A DNA stretch of 11,019 nt. It comes from Allobrachymonas sp. Its GTDB lineage: Bacteria > Pseudomonadota > Gammaproteobacteria > Burkholderiales > Burkholderiaceae_C. The translations under genes were made by a program, and so were the position numbers. The DNA lies in contig JAUNUE010000004.1 in the NCBI GenBank assembly GCA_030538335.1, positions 14,748-25,766 on the forward strand, written 5' to 3'. Under the pieces are notes generated by a model. It saw only the letters and a list, made by a program, of their open reading frames with translations, did not search any database and had not been told where the DNA came from. Below are positions 1 through 6,974 of the stretch, one piece after another; the stretch's first letter is position 1; every line of letters starts with the position of its first letter.

Positions 1-364
1 TGCGTTGCGCGGCCGTGGCCGCCCACGCCACCTGGTTTTTGGCGGGCGCGGTGGGGTCGAGATACGTTACTGCCTGCGGCACCAGGGCAATGCGCTTGCC
101 GCGCAAGGCGACCTGGTGCTCGGGCGTGAGCGGCTGGCCATCGAACAGCATGGTGGCACTGACCTTGGCCGTGCGTGGCAACACACCCAGCACCGCATGC
201 GCCAGCAGGCTTTTGCCGGCGCCGCTGGCACCGATCAGCGCCACCAGTTCGCCGCGATCTACACTGCAGCTCACACCGTTGAGCACCGGCAGCCAGTCCC
301 GCTGCAGCAAGGTGCGGTAGCGCGCAAAGCTCAGGTGCATGTCATGGACTTCCAGCATCTTCAT
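1..364 (-). CDS. ABC transporter ATP-binding protein, DppD/NikD type (partial, 5' part only)
   Basis: This is the N-terminal 121 residues of a cytoplasmic ATPase that would power the two permeases just upstream; the rest lies beyond position 1. The Walker A motif GASGAGKS is at residues 45-52 and the Q-loop glutamine at about residue 97 (LVPQAVTYLDP), as in ATPases of the peptide/nickel ABC family. Signature, Walker B and H-loop are outside the window. The start at 364 is supported by AGGAG six bases upstream; a second ATG two codons later (358) is possible. The gene begins 3 nt after the stop of the DppC-type permease, so it is in the same operon. This family normally has two ATPases (D and F); whether the second follows cannot be seen. 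Family is secure, substrate is inferred from the neighbours. Confidence 0.9.
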   Translation of the reverse strand, partial: MKMLEVHDMHLSFARYRTLLQRDWLPVLNGVSCSVDRGELVALIGASGAGKSLLAHAVLGVLPRTAKVSATMLFDGQPLTPEHQVALRGKRIALVPQAVTYLDPTAPAKNQVAWAATAAQR

Positions 365-367
365 TTT

Positions 368-1330
368 TTACTCCTGTGCGCGGCGTGGGTCGAGCATGAG
401 CCGCAAGCCCAATGCCACCTGTTCAAACGTCAGCACCATGAAAAGCAAACACACGCCCGGCAGCACGCCCAGCCACCACCAGCCTGCACTGACGTAGCGC
501 ATCGACTCCGACAGCAGCACGCCTGTGGCGGGCAGGTGTGGCTCCAGACCAAAGCCCAAAAAGGTAATGCCGGCTTCGTGCAGGATGGCGTGCGGGAACA
601 GCAGCACCGCCCCCACCAGCGCCTGCGGCAGCACATGCGGCAAGACGTGTCTGGCTGCCACCTGCCAGCCGCTGCGCCCCAGCAGGCGCGACACCTGTAC
701 GTAATCGGCCGACAAGACCTGGCGCACCTCGGCGCGCACCAGCCGCGCCAGCCCCGGCCAGTGCGACACGCACACGGCGATGATCACGCCACGGGTACCC
801 CCGCCGAGCGCAAACGAAATCAATATCAGCAGCACCAGATGCGGCAGCGCCATGACCAGGTCGATCAACACGCCAATCGCCATGTCGAGCCATTTGTTCA
901 GGGCCGAGAGCACGCCCAGCGCAATGGCAATGATGGTGGCGCCTATGGATGCGATCAGGCCAACCTTCATGCTCACCGCCAGCCCCTTGATGGTGCGCGT
1001 GAGCATGTCGCGCCCCAACGGGTCGGTGCCAAACGGGTGCCGCCACGAAGGCGGCTGGATGCGTGCGTCAAGCTGCGTGGACAAGCCGCTGTCGGGCATG
1101 AGCGCAGCCGCCACCACAATGGCGACCAGCACGGCCAGCGCCAGCCCTGCTGCCACCATGGTGACGAGGCGTGAACTGATCAGCGGCAAGCCGGTGCGCT
1201 CGGTGAGCGTGCGCGGCTGCGTGGACGACAGGTCGCGCGACGCGCCCGCATCGCCCTTGCGCACATCGACCGTAGCCGTGCGTTGATCAGAAATCGTGGG
1301 AGTGGACATGGAAGTACTGCTAGTGCCCAT
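368..1330 (-). CDS. ABC transporter permease, DppC/NikC type
   Basis: Inner-membrane permease of 320 residues, the usual size for the DppC/OppC/NikC family, which pairs with a DppB-type subunit to form the translocation channel. Visible marks are a hydrophobic segment at about 54-77, the family motif FGTDPLGRD at 100-108, several further membrane segments between 118 and 195, the ATPase-coupling EAA-like loop at about 199-235 (DYV...LLGRSG...RHVLP), LGFGLEP at 258-264 and a last helix near 286-306. The first 45 residues are polar and precede the first helix. The start at 1330 overlaps the upstream permease by 11 nt and has GGAG about 10 nt upstream; an ATG at 1309, just after the upstream stop, is an alternative but has no clear Shine-Dalgarno. 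A longer upstream extension of the frame only reads antisense-like residues over the neighbour and was dropped. The short spacing shows co-transcription with both neighbours. Confidence 0.93.
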   Translation of the reverse strand: MGTSSTSMSTPTISDQRTATVDVRKGDAGASRDLSSTQPRTLTERTGLPLISSRLVTMVAAGLALAVLVAIVVAAALMPDSGLSTQLDARIQPPSWRHPFGTDPLGRDMLTRTIKGLAVSMKVGLIASIGATIIAIALGVLSALNKWLDMAIGVLIDLVMALPHLVLLILISFALGGGTRGVIIAVCVSHWPGLARLVRAEVRQVLSADYVQVSRLLGRSGWQVAARHVLPHVLPQALVGAVLLFPHAILHEAGITFLGFGLEPHLPATGVLLSESMRYVSAGWWWLGVLPGVCLLFMVLTFEQVALGLRLMLDPRRAQE

Positions 1331-2501
1331 GGTGGTGCATCTCCAGGCGATCAAGGCGCGGATCGACCCAGCGCGCCAGAACGTCGGCCAGGGTGTTGCC
1401 CGCAAACACAAACACGGCGGCAAACAGCGCAATGCCCAGCAGCAGCGCGGCATCGCCCCGGGTGCCTGCCTCCATCGTGGCCTGCCCCAGACCGGGGTAG
1501 GAAAACACCGTTTCGGCCAGCACCGAGCCGCCAAACAATTCACCCGCGTGGGCAAAGTGCAGCGTCAGCGCAGGCAAGGCGCCGTTGCGTAGCCCATGCC
1601 GCCAGGCGCGGCCCCATTTGCTCAAGCCCTGGGCTTGTGCCAGCAAGGCGTAGTCGCTGGACATGACTTCGCGCACCTTGTCGCGCGTGTGCAGCGTGAC
1701 TTGCGCCACGCCCAGCATCGACAGCGCCACCACTGGCAGTGCCAGATGGTGCAGCCGCTGCCACAGGCTCACCTCATGCGGCAGGTAGCCCGGCGGGCTG
1801 GAGCAGCAGATCGGCGCCCAGCCGAGCTTGACCGCAAACACCAGCAGCAGCACGATGGCCACCCAGAAGGTGGGAGCCGAGGCCAGGATCATGGCGTAGC
1901 CACGGATCAGCTTGTCAACGAGGCTGCCCTCCCAGGCACCCGCCAGCAGCCCCAGGCCAAAACCCATGACGCCCGCAAAACCCCAGGCCAGCAGCATCAG
2001 CAGCAGCGAGTTGGTAAAGCGCTCGGCAATGACCTTGGCCACCGGCGCGTCATACACCATGGAGCGGCCGAGATCGCCCTGCACCACATTGCCTGCCCAT
2101 TTGCCAAAACGCACCGGCGCGGGGTCGTTCAGTCCCCATTTTTCGGCGATGCGTTCGCGTTGCTCGGGGCTGAGGCGGATCACTTCGGCCTTGAACAGCG
2201 CCGCCACCGGGTCCACCGGCGATGCCGCCACCAGCGTGAACGCGGCCACGGCCACCAGCGACATCAACACGACAAAGCGGCGCAGGCGGCTCCAGAAAAA
2301 AGCGGGCCACGAATGGCCGCGCACATGCGCATGGCTGTGTTCGTGCCCGTCATCGTGCGTATGGGCATGGGTATGCTCGGGCGGCGGTGTGGCGGCCAGC
2401 GCACTTTCGGCCTGCGGGTGCGCGTGCGCACTGCCCGCGCCGTGCCCGTGGTCATGGTCGTGCGGATGTCCGGAAGACGAATGCGCGTGGTTTACTGACA
2501 T
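1320..2501 (-). CDS. ABC transporter permease, DppB/NikB type, with histidine-rich N-terminus
   Basis: Inner-membrane permease of 393 residues, longer than the roughly 310-340 usual for DppB/NikB. The excess is an N-terminal extension: 18 histidines lie in residues 5-63, mostly as HxH repeats, before the first membrane helix (about 73-93). The extreme C-terminus adds four more (MHHHGH). By family topology both ends are cytoplasmic. Family marks are SPVDPV after helix 1, FTNS at 162-165, the EAA-like coupling loop at about 273-310 (SSDYALLAQAQGLSKW...RHGLRNGALP) and the GGSVLAETVFSYPGLGQ block at 324-340. A Cys-Cys pair sits at 232-233 in a loop before a His-His at 251-252. The start ATG lies inside the end of the preceding binding-protein gene (10-nt overlap), with GGAAG five bases upstream. 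Poly-His extensions are known in nickel, zinc and cobalt handling proteins, so I infer a metal substrate or a metal buffer at the channel mouth. Confidence 0.93.
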   Translation of the reverse strand: MSVNHAHSSSGHPHDHDHGHGAGSAHAHPQAESALAATPPPEHTHAHTHDDGHEHSHAHVRGHSWPAFFWSRLRRFVVLMSLVAVAAFTLVAASPVDPVAALFKAEVIRLSPEQRERIAEKWGLNDPAPVRFGKWAGNVVQGDLGRSMVYDAPVAKVIAERFTNSLLLMLLAWGFAGVMGFGLGLLAGAWEGSLVDKLIRGYAMILASAPTFWVAIVLLLVFAVKLGWAPICCSSPPGYLPHEVSLWQRLHHLALPVVALSMLGVAQVTLHTRDKVREVMSSDYALLAQAQGLSKWGRAWRHGLRNGALPALTLHFAHAGELFGGSVLAETVFSYPGLGQATMEAGTRGDAALLLGIALFAAVFVFAGNTLADVLARWVDPRLDRLEMHHHGH

Positions 2502-4165
2502 GTCCACTTCCAGTCCTGCATGTTCCAGGTGACGGGGTAGCCGTGGCCGTGCGGCTCGATCTGGCGCGGGCCGATGTCGAGGCACTTGTCCACGAAATAG
2601 ATGTGCTGCAGGTTCACCAGCCAGGCCCAGGCGGCGTCGCCCTTCATGCCTGCGCCCGTGGTGCCATCCCACAGGGCATTTTTCCAGTGCGGCAACGAAG
2701 CCTCGGGGGTGTTGGCAGCTTGCGCGGCTTCGAGGTGGCGGGCAACGGTTTCGTTGTTGTAAAACCCTGCGTTGTAGGCTTCCACGCCTGCGAATTTGGC
2801 GTTGTAGAGGCGGTACACCTCCACCGGGTCGTGCGAGCCCCAGCCAAACAACACGGCGCTGGCGTGCTGTTCCCGGTAAATCTCGTCCCAACTTTTGCCG
2901 CCGAGATCAGCCTGGATGCCCAGTGGCTTGAACATGTCGGCCACGGCCACTGCCAGCGATTGGCGCACGTTGTCGCCCGCCGGGTAGATCATGGTGAAAC
3001 GTGCCGGTTTGCCGTTCTTCACACGGATGCCATCGGCGCCCGGCTTCCAGCCCGCCTTGTCGAGCAGCGCTTTGGCGCCCTCCACATCGCCATCGGGCAA
3101 ACGTTGCTCGGGGTTGTCCCAAGGCAGATTGTCGGCCACGCCCCAGGCCGGGGTGCCGTAGCCGCCCAGCACACCTTCGGTGAGTTGCTTGCGGTTGATG
3201 CCGATGTTGATGGCGCGACGGATGGCCGGGTCAGCGGTCACGTCGTTGCCCACGGCCTTGCCGTCTTTGGTTTTTTGCCCGGCAGGCACCATCGGGAACA
3301 TGATGCCGCGGTTGTCCACCGAATCCACCACCAGCCGGTTCATTTTTTCAGGCACATTGCCTGCGGTGGCAGGCGTGACTACCGCCATGTGTACCTGCCC
3401 GGCGCGTGCCGCGGCGGCGGTCGCATCTTCGCTGGTGTAGAGGAAGGTGATGCGCTCAAATGCGGGCTTGTTGCCGTAGTAATGCGGGTTCGGCTCAATC
3501 ACCAGTTGCTGGCCTTTGGTCCAGTTGACGAAGCGGAAGGGGCCAGAACCCATGGGGTTTTGCGCATAGTCGTCTTTGTAGGCATGCCTGGGTACGATGC
3601 CAATGCTCGCCAGGCTGTTGACGAAGGTGATATGCGGTTGCTTGAGCGTGATTTCCACCGTGGTGGGGCTGAGCGCCTTGGCACCCTCCAGCTCGGTCAG
3701 ATCCAGCACACCCGCCGATTGCTTGCCCTGCTCGTAGGTAAACACCACATCGTCAGCCGTAAGCGGCTGGCCATCGGCAAACTTCACGCCTTCACGGATG
3801 GTGATGGTCCATGTCTTGCCATCCTCCGACAGTTTCCAGTCGGTAGCCAGGTCGCCCACGATATCGAGCTTTTCCGTGCGCTTGAGCAGTGTGGACTGGA
3901 ACAACGGGTTGCCGTAACGCCCCCAGCCCTTGACCGGATCAAAACCCTGCTCCGGCTCGCCCTTGATCGCCAGCACAAGCCGTTTGCCGCCAGCGGCCTG
4001 TTCAGGCGTGGCAGAAGCGGCAACCTGTTGGCTTGCGGCGGGAGAGGCCGCATCCTGCTTGGGTGTTGCGGCCTGTTGGGTGCAAGCTGCCAGACCGCAG
4101 ACGATGCTGCCCGCCAGCACGGAAAGGCGGATAAATGAGGAAGTTGAAAGCTCAGCGATTTTCAT
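2492..4165 (-). CDS. Family 5 solute-binding lipoprotein (second of a tandem pair), NikZ/DppA-like
   Basis: Extracytoplasmic ligand-binding subunit of the ABC importer, 557 residues. A signal peptide ends in a lipobox LAAC with the lipidated Cys at 28, followed by a linker rich in Ala, Gln, Pro and Ser (29-60) and then the family 5 fold. Characteristic stretches are EPEQGFDP, DGKTWTITIREGVKFADGQP, the MGSGPFRF block, EPNPHYYG and LPDGDVEGAKALLDKAGW. Near the end IEPHGHGYP carries His539 and His541, and Cys528 and Cys556 could form a disulfide. The protein is a clear paralogue of the neighbouring binding protein, with identical length. Start at 4165 has AGGA nine bases upstream. Its stop lies within the start of the permease gene, so translation is probably coupled. 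Peptide transport is the generic family call; a nickel or metal-chelate ligand is my inference from the histidines here and in the permease. Confidence 0.92.
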   Translation of the reverse strand: MKIAELSTSSFIRLSVLAGSIVCGLAACTQQAATPKQDAASPAASQQVAASATPEQAAGGKRLVLAIKGEPEQGFDPVKGWGRYGNPLFQSTLLKRTEKLDIVGDLATDWKLSEDGKTWTITIREGVKFADGQPLTADDVVFTYEQGKQSAGVLDLTELEGAKALSPTTVEITLKQPHITFVNSLASIGIVPRHAYKDDYAQNPMGSGPFRFVNWTKGQQLVIEPNPHYYGNKPAFERITFLYTSEDATAAAARAGQVHMAVVTPATAGNVPEKMNRLVVDSVDNRGIMFPMVPAGQKTKDGKAVGNDVTADPAIRRAINIGINRKQLTEGVLGGYGTPAWGVADNLPWDNPEQRLPDGDVEGAKALLDKAGWKPGADGIRVKNGKPARFTMIYPAGDNVRQSLAVAVADMFKPLGIQADLGGKSWDEIYREQHASAVLFGWGSHDPVEVYRLYNAKFAGVEAYNAGFYNNETVARHLEAAQAANTPEASLPHWKNALWDGTTGAGMKGDAAWAWLVNLQHIYFVDKCLDIGPRQIEPHGHGYPVTWNMQDWKWTCQ

Positions 4166-4196
4166 GGGGGGTTTCCTGTTCAAGAAAAGGCAAAAA

Positions 4197-5870
4197 TCAG
4201 TTGCAGGTCCATTTCCAGTCCTGCACGTTCCAGGTAATGGGGTAGCCGTGGCCGTGCGGCTCGATCTGGCGCGGGCCAATGTCCAGGCATTTGTCCACCC
4301 AGTAGACGTGGTCGAGGTTGACCAGCCAGGCCCAAGGCGCATCGCCCTTCATGCCCAGGCCGTTCTTGCCGTCCCACAAGGCTTGTCTCCAGTGCGGCAG
4401 CGACTCTTCAAAGGTGGTTGCCTGTTCGGCAGCATCAAGGTGGGCGTTGACTTGCGGGTTGTTGTAGAACCCGGCGTTGTAGCTGCCCTTGCCAGCCTTG
4501 GAGCCTGCATACAGGTTGTACATTTCAAGCGGACTGTGGTTGCCCCAGCCATACACAACGCTGCTGGAGTGCTTGAGGCGCCCAATGTCCTCGCGTGTTT
4601 TGCCAGCCACCTCGAACACGATGCCCAGCGGCTTGACCATATCGGTCACGGCCAGCGCCAGCGCCTGGCGCGTGCTGTCGTTGGAGAAGTACAGCAAGGG
4701 TATGCGCGCCTCTTTGCCATTTTTTTCGAGTACGCCGTTGGCGTTGGGCTTCCAGCCCGCTTCCGCCAACAGCTTTTTGGCGCCTTCCATATCGCCGTCA
4801 GGCAGGCGATGCTCGGCGTTGTCCCAGGGCAAATCGTCTACCACGCCCCAAGCCGGGGTGCCGTGGCCACCCAGCACGCCCTCAACCAGTTGCTTGCGGC
4901 TGATGGCGATGTTGATGGCCTTGCGGATGGCCGGGTCGGCGGTGACGCTGTTGCCCAGGTCGAAGCCATCTGCGGTTTTTTTGCCTTCTGCGGGCACCAT
5001 CGGGAACATGATGCCGCGGTTGTCTACCGTTTTGACTGAAACTGCCGTCATGTTGGCGGGCACGTTTTTCGACAGGCTGGGCGGCACGTTGGCTACTTGC
5101 ACCTGCCCCGCGTTAGCGGCGGCCACGCTGGCATCGTCCTGCGTGAACAGGAAGGTGTAGCGCTCAAACGGTGGCTTGGGGCCGTAATAGTGCGGGTTGG
5201 GCTCGGCAATCATCTGCTGGCCTTTGGTCCACGACACAAACTTGAACGGACCTGAGCCAATGGGCGCGTCGCTGTAGCCGTCTTTATATGCATGTTTGGG
5301 CACAATGCCCAAGGTCGCGAGAATGTGCGTGAACGTGACTTGCGGCTTGTTCAGCGTGATTTCGACCGTGGTGGGGTTCACGGCCTTGGCACCAGCCACG
5401 TTCGTCAAATCCACGGTCGATGCCGCGCCGCGTGCCGTCTCAAACGTATAGGCCACATCTTCGGCGGTGAGCGGCTGCCCGTCGCTGAACTTCACCCCGT
5501 CGCGGATGGTGATGGTCCAGGTCTTGCGGTCGTTCGACAGCTCCCACTTGGTGGCAAGGTCGCCCACCAGGTTGAGTTTGTCATCGCGCTTGAGCAATGT
5601 GGACTGGAACAACGGGTTGCCATATTCCCCCCAGCTCTTGATCGGGTCAAAACCCTGCTCCGGCTCGCCCTTGACCGCCAGCACCAGCCGCGTGCCGGGT
5701 GCTGCTTTTTCGGGCGCAGCCTGCTGGCTGGCAGCGGGCAACGCAGCATCCTGCTTGGTCGGCGTGGCCTGTTGCGAGCAGGCTGCCAGCAGCAGCAAAG
5801 AGCCCAGCAATGCAGCGGAGCAGGACGATGCAGGAGGACGACGAAATGCAAACGGAGAGAATCGTTTCAT
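4197..5870 (-). CDS. Family 5 solute-binding lipoprotein (first of a tandem pair), NikZ/DppA-like
   Basis: Binding subunit of 557 residues, first gene after the internal promoter. The N-terminus is basic, then hydrophobic, ending in lipobox LAAC with Cys31; Ser at the next position and a 29-residue Ala/Gln/Pro linker follow. The family 5 domain starts near residue 60. Over the first 86 residues of the fold I count 67 identities to the downstream paralogue by hand. The C-terminus keeps the same PHGHGYP motif (His539, His541) and the Cys528/Cys556 pair. Differences cluster in surface-like stretches and around residues expected to line the cleft, so ligand range may differ. The start at 5870 has only a weak ribosome-binding site (AGAAA). 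The gene ends 31 nt before the next start. Two binding proteins feeding one permease pair is the simplest reading, since no second permease set lies between them. Confidence 0.92.
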   Translation of the reverse strand: MKRFSPFAFRRPPASSCSAALLGSLLLLAACSQQATPTKQDAALPAASQQAAPEKAAPGTRLVLAVKGEPEQGFDPIKSWGEYGNPLFQSTLLKRDDKLNLVGDLATKWELSNDRKTWTITIRDGVKFSDGQPLTAEDVAYTFETARGAASTVDLTNVAGAKAVNPTTVEITLNKPQVTFTHILATLGIVPKHAYKDGYSDAPIGSGPFKFVSWTKGQQMIAEPNPHYYGPKPPFERYTFLFTQDDASVAAANAGQVQVANVPPSLSKNVPANMTAVSVKTVDNRGIMFPMVPAEGKKTADGFDLGNSVTADPAIRKAINIAISRKQLVEGVLGGHGTPAWGVVDDLPWDNAEHRLPDGDMEGAKKLLAEAGWKPNANGVLEKNGKEARIPLLYFSNDSTRQALALAVTDMVKPLGIVFEVAGKTREDIGRLKHSSSVVYGWGNHSPLEMYNLYAGSKAGKGSYNAGFYNNPQVNAHLDAAEQATTFEESLPHWRQALWDGKNGLGMKGDAPWAWLVNLDHVYWVDKCLDIGPRQIEPHGHGYPITWNVQDWKWTCN

Positions 5871-5902
5871 GATGAATTTCTATTTTGTTAGGAAGTGTGA
5901 TA

Positions 5903-5933
5903 ATTATATATTAAATGCACATCGCTATGCATT
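5903..5933 (-). promoter_or_regulatory. Promoter and operator-like palindrome upstream of the first binding-protein gene
   Basis: On the minus strand a perfect TATAAT lies at 5908-5903, about 33 nt before the start codon at 5870, giving a short leader. The expected -35 position has only a 3/6 match (TGCATA). That area is occupied by a 20-bp imperfect palindrome at 5914-5933, AATGCACATCGCTATGCATT on the plus strand, with 8 of 10 pairs symmetric and six-base outer arms AATGCA/TGCATT. A good -10, a poor -35 and an overlapping dyad are what a regulated promoter looks like; the regulator is unknown. The short leader leaves no room for a riboswitch. Confidence 0.5.
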
Positions 5934-5946
5934 ATTGGCATTTCCG

Positions 5947-5974
5947 ATAGCCCTCTGCGCAAGAGGAAGGCTAT
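5947..5974. other. Imperfect hairpin between methyltransferase and binding-protein genes
   Basis: ATAGC and CCTCT arms pair with AGAGG and GCTAT around a short loop, with a 3-nt bulge on one side. It lies between the stop of the methyltransferase gene (6018) and the promoter of the binding-protein gene. There is no T-run on either strand, so it is not a clear intrinsic terminator. It could weaken read-through or stabilise an mRNA end. Confidence 0.35.
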
Positions 5975-6017
5975 GTGCAGCACCCTTGTTTCAGACGCTG
6001 CATGCACCCGTCCTTGC

Positions 6018-6671
6018 TTAGCGGCGCGCAATCACCATGACGTGCACATGGTCGCCCGTGTGGGGAAACGTATCTTCTTGGATGCGCACATCGGCAAAAC
6101 CCTGTTGCCGAAACAGCGCCTCAAGCTCAGCCACGCTGCGGACTTGCCGCAGGGGCAGCTCAGCTTCAACGTCTGCCTCGTAGTGGGCACTTGCATCGCC
6201 AATGGCAAGGTCGGCAATGGCGACCCCGCCCGGCCGCAAGATGCGGTGCCATTCCTTGATGGCCCGCTCGGGGTGTACCAGCGTCCACAACACGCTGCGC
6301 GCCGTCAGGGCATCAAAAATCCCGTCCGTGAAAGGCGCATGTTCCATGTCCGCCGTTTGCGTTTTCAGGCGTACCCCTGTTTGGCTGGCTTTCTGTTCCG
6401 CCCGTGCAAGCAAACCAGCAGCCCAATCCAGCGCCGTAACTGCGTGCCCCATTTTGGCCAGCAACAGGCTGCAATAGCCTGTACCAGCCCCCATGTCGAT
6501 CACCCGCGAGCGGTGGGGAATATGCTGCAAAAACAAAGACATCCAGCATTCGCGCTCCTGCGCTGCATGCAGCGCGTGCTGCAGGTCATGTTCGGCGTCC
6601 TGCCTGTTGCCTTGCGCCACCCAGAACGAGCGTACCCGCTCCCGCGCTTCACTTTTGTGTAAAACCACCAT
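6018..6671 (-). CDS. Class I SAM-dependent methyltransferase (Methyltransf_11 type)
   Basis: Cytoplasmic methyltransferase of 217 residues. Motif I, VIDMGAGTGY, is at 57-66 and binds S-adenosylmethionine; the acidic residue after strand 2 is Asp82 (ALDWAAGLL); the motif II-III region runs from FDALTARSVLW (119-129) to ILRPGGVAIAD (144-154). The substrate cannot be read from the sequence. The start at 6671 is chosen because AAAGGAG lies 7 nt upstream; the open frame extends further upstream but has no methyltransferase character there. The Shine-Dalgarno overlaps the stop of the small upstream gene, so the two are probably translated from one message. The stop is 147 nt before the ABC genes on the same strand, which have their own promoter but could also receive read-through. 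I infer a role tied to the transporter, such as modifying a small-molecule ligand, from position alone; an unrelated housekeeping substrate is possible. Confidence 0.88.
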   Translation of the reverse strand: MVVLHKSEARERVRSFWVAQGNRQDAEHDLQHALHAAQERECWMSLFLQHIPHRSRVIDMGAGTGYCSLLLAKMGHAVTALDWAAGLLARAEQKASQTGVRLKTQTADMEHAPFTDGIFDALTARSVLWTLVHPERAIKEWHRILRPGGVAIADLAIGDASAHYEADVEAELPLRQVRSVAELEALFRQQGFADVRIQEDTFPHTGDHVHVMVIARR

Positions 6672-6684
6672 GGACTGACTCCTT

Positions 6685-6915
6685 TCAACAAGAATGCACT
6701 TGCGGCGTATGAATAGATGAAGATGAAGAGGTTTGGCAGCAGCCATCCGCAACGGGCCTGCAGGTATTGCCCAGTGCTGAGGGACGCTGCACGCCTGAAT
6801 AAACCACTGCCCGGTGTTTTGCAGCCTGGCTGTATGCAGGTTGAATACCGATGGCGAGCATGGCAGCGCCTGCCACGAGAAAACAAAACACGATGATTTT
6901 TTCAAACAGGCGCAT
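6685..6915 (-). CDS. Small secreted or membrane-anchored Cys/His-containing protein, unknown function
   Basis: Seventy-six residues with an N-terminal signal-like segment: Arg2 and Lys6 flank, then a hydrophobic stretch at 7-24, then QPAYS-Q at 25-30 as a possible cleavage site. The remaining roughly 47 residues hold four cysteines (52, 59, 60, 76), three histidines (34, 69, 74) and a run of five serines (63-67), ending HSC. I recognise no family. Support for coding is the signal peptide, the stop codon placed exactly in the methyltransferase Shine-Dalgarno, and a promoter-like element about 60 nt upstream. Against it, the own ribosome-binding site is weak and the composition is lower in GC than the neighbours. 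If real, a metal-binding periplasmic peptide would fit the locus, but that is a guess. Confidence 0.5.
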   Translation of the reverse strand: MRLFEKIIVFCFLVAGAAMLAIGIQPAYSQAAKHRAVVYSGVQRPSALGNTCRPVADGCCQTSSSSSIHTPQVHSC

Positions 6916-6942
6916 GGCGCGGTCTCGCTGAACGAAGGAACA

Positions 6943-6955
6943 ATCAGGGCCTGAT
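6943..6955. repeat. Short inverted repeat in the leader of the small-protein gene
   Basis: ATCAG-GGC-CTGAT, five-base arms, sits between the predicted transcription start (about 6968) and the start codon at 6915. It may be a small mRNA hairpin or a half of an operator. Nothing more can be supported. Confidence 0.3.
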
Positions 6956-6974
6956 ACCCAGCACCGGCGGTAAA

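Noticed and set aside
5..1174. 389-codon plus-strand open frame rich in His and Gln
   Set aside because: It is the antisense reading of the permease and ATPase genes; the His/Gln richness is a by-product of antisense codons, not a real histidine-rich protein.
2387..4138. 583-codon plus-strand open frame across the second receptor gene, and a similar one at 3930-5039
   Set aside because: They share sequence with each other only because the underlying receptor genes are paralogues. No ribosome-binding site, signal or domain is visible, and the minus strand is clearly coding.
5871..6017. Metal or cobalamin riboswitch upstream of the receptor genes
   Set aside because: The predicted leader after TATAAT is only about 26 nt, and the intergenic gap lacks conserved riboswitch elements.
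6672..6905. N-terminal extension of the methyltransferase frame up to 6905
   Set aside because: The added residues show no methyltransferase character, while 6671 has an excellent Shine-Dalgarno and the other frame encodes a plausible signal peptide.
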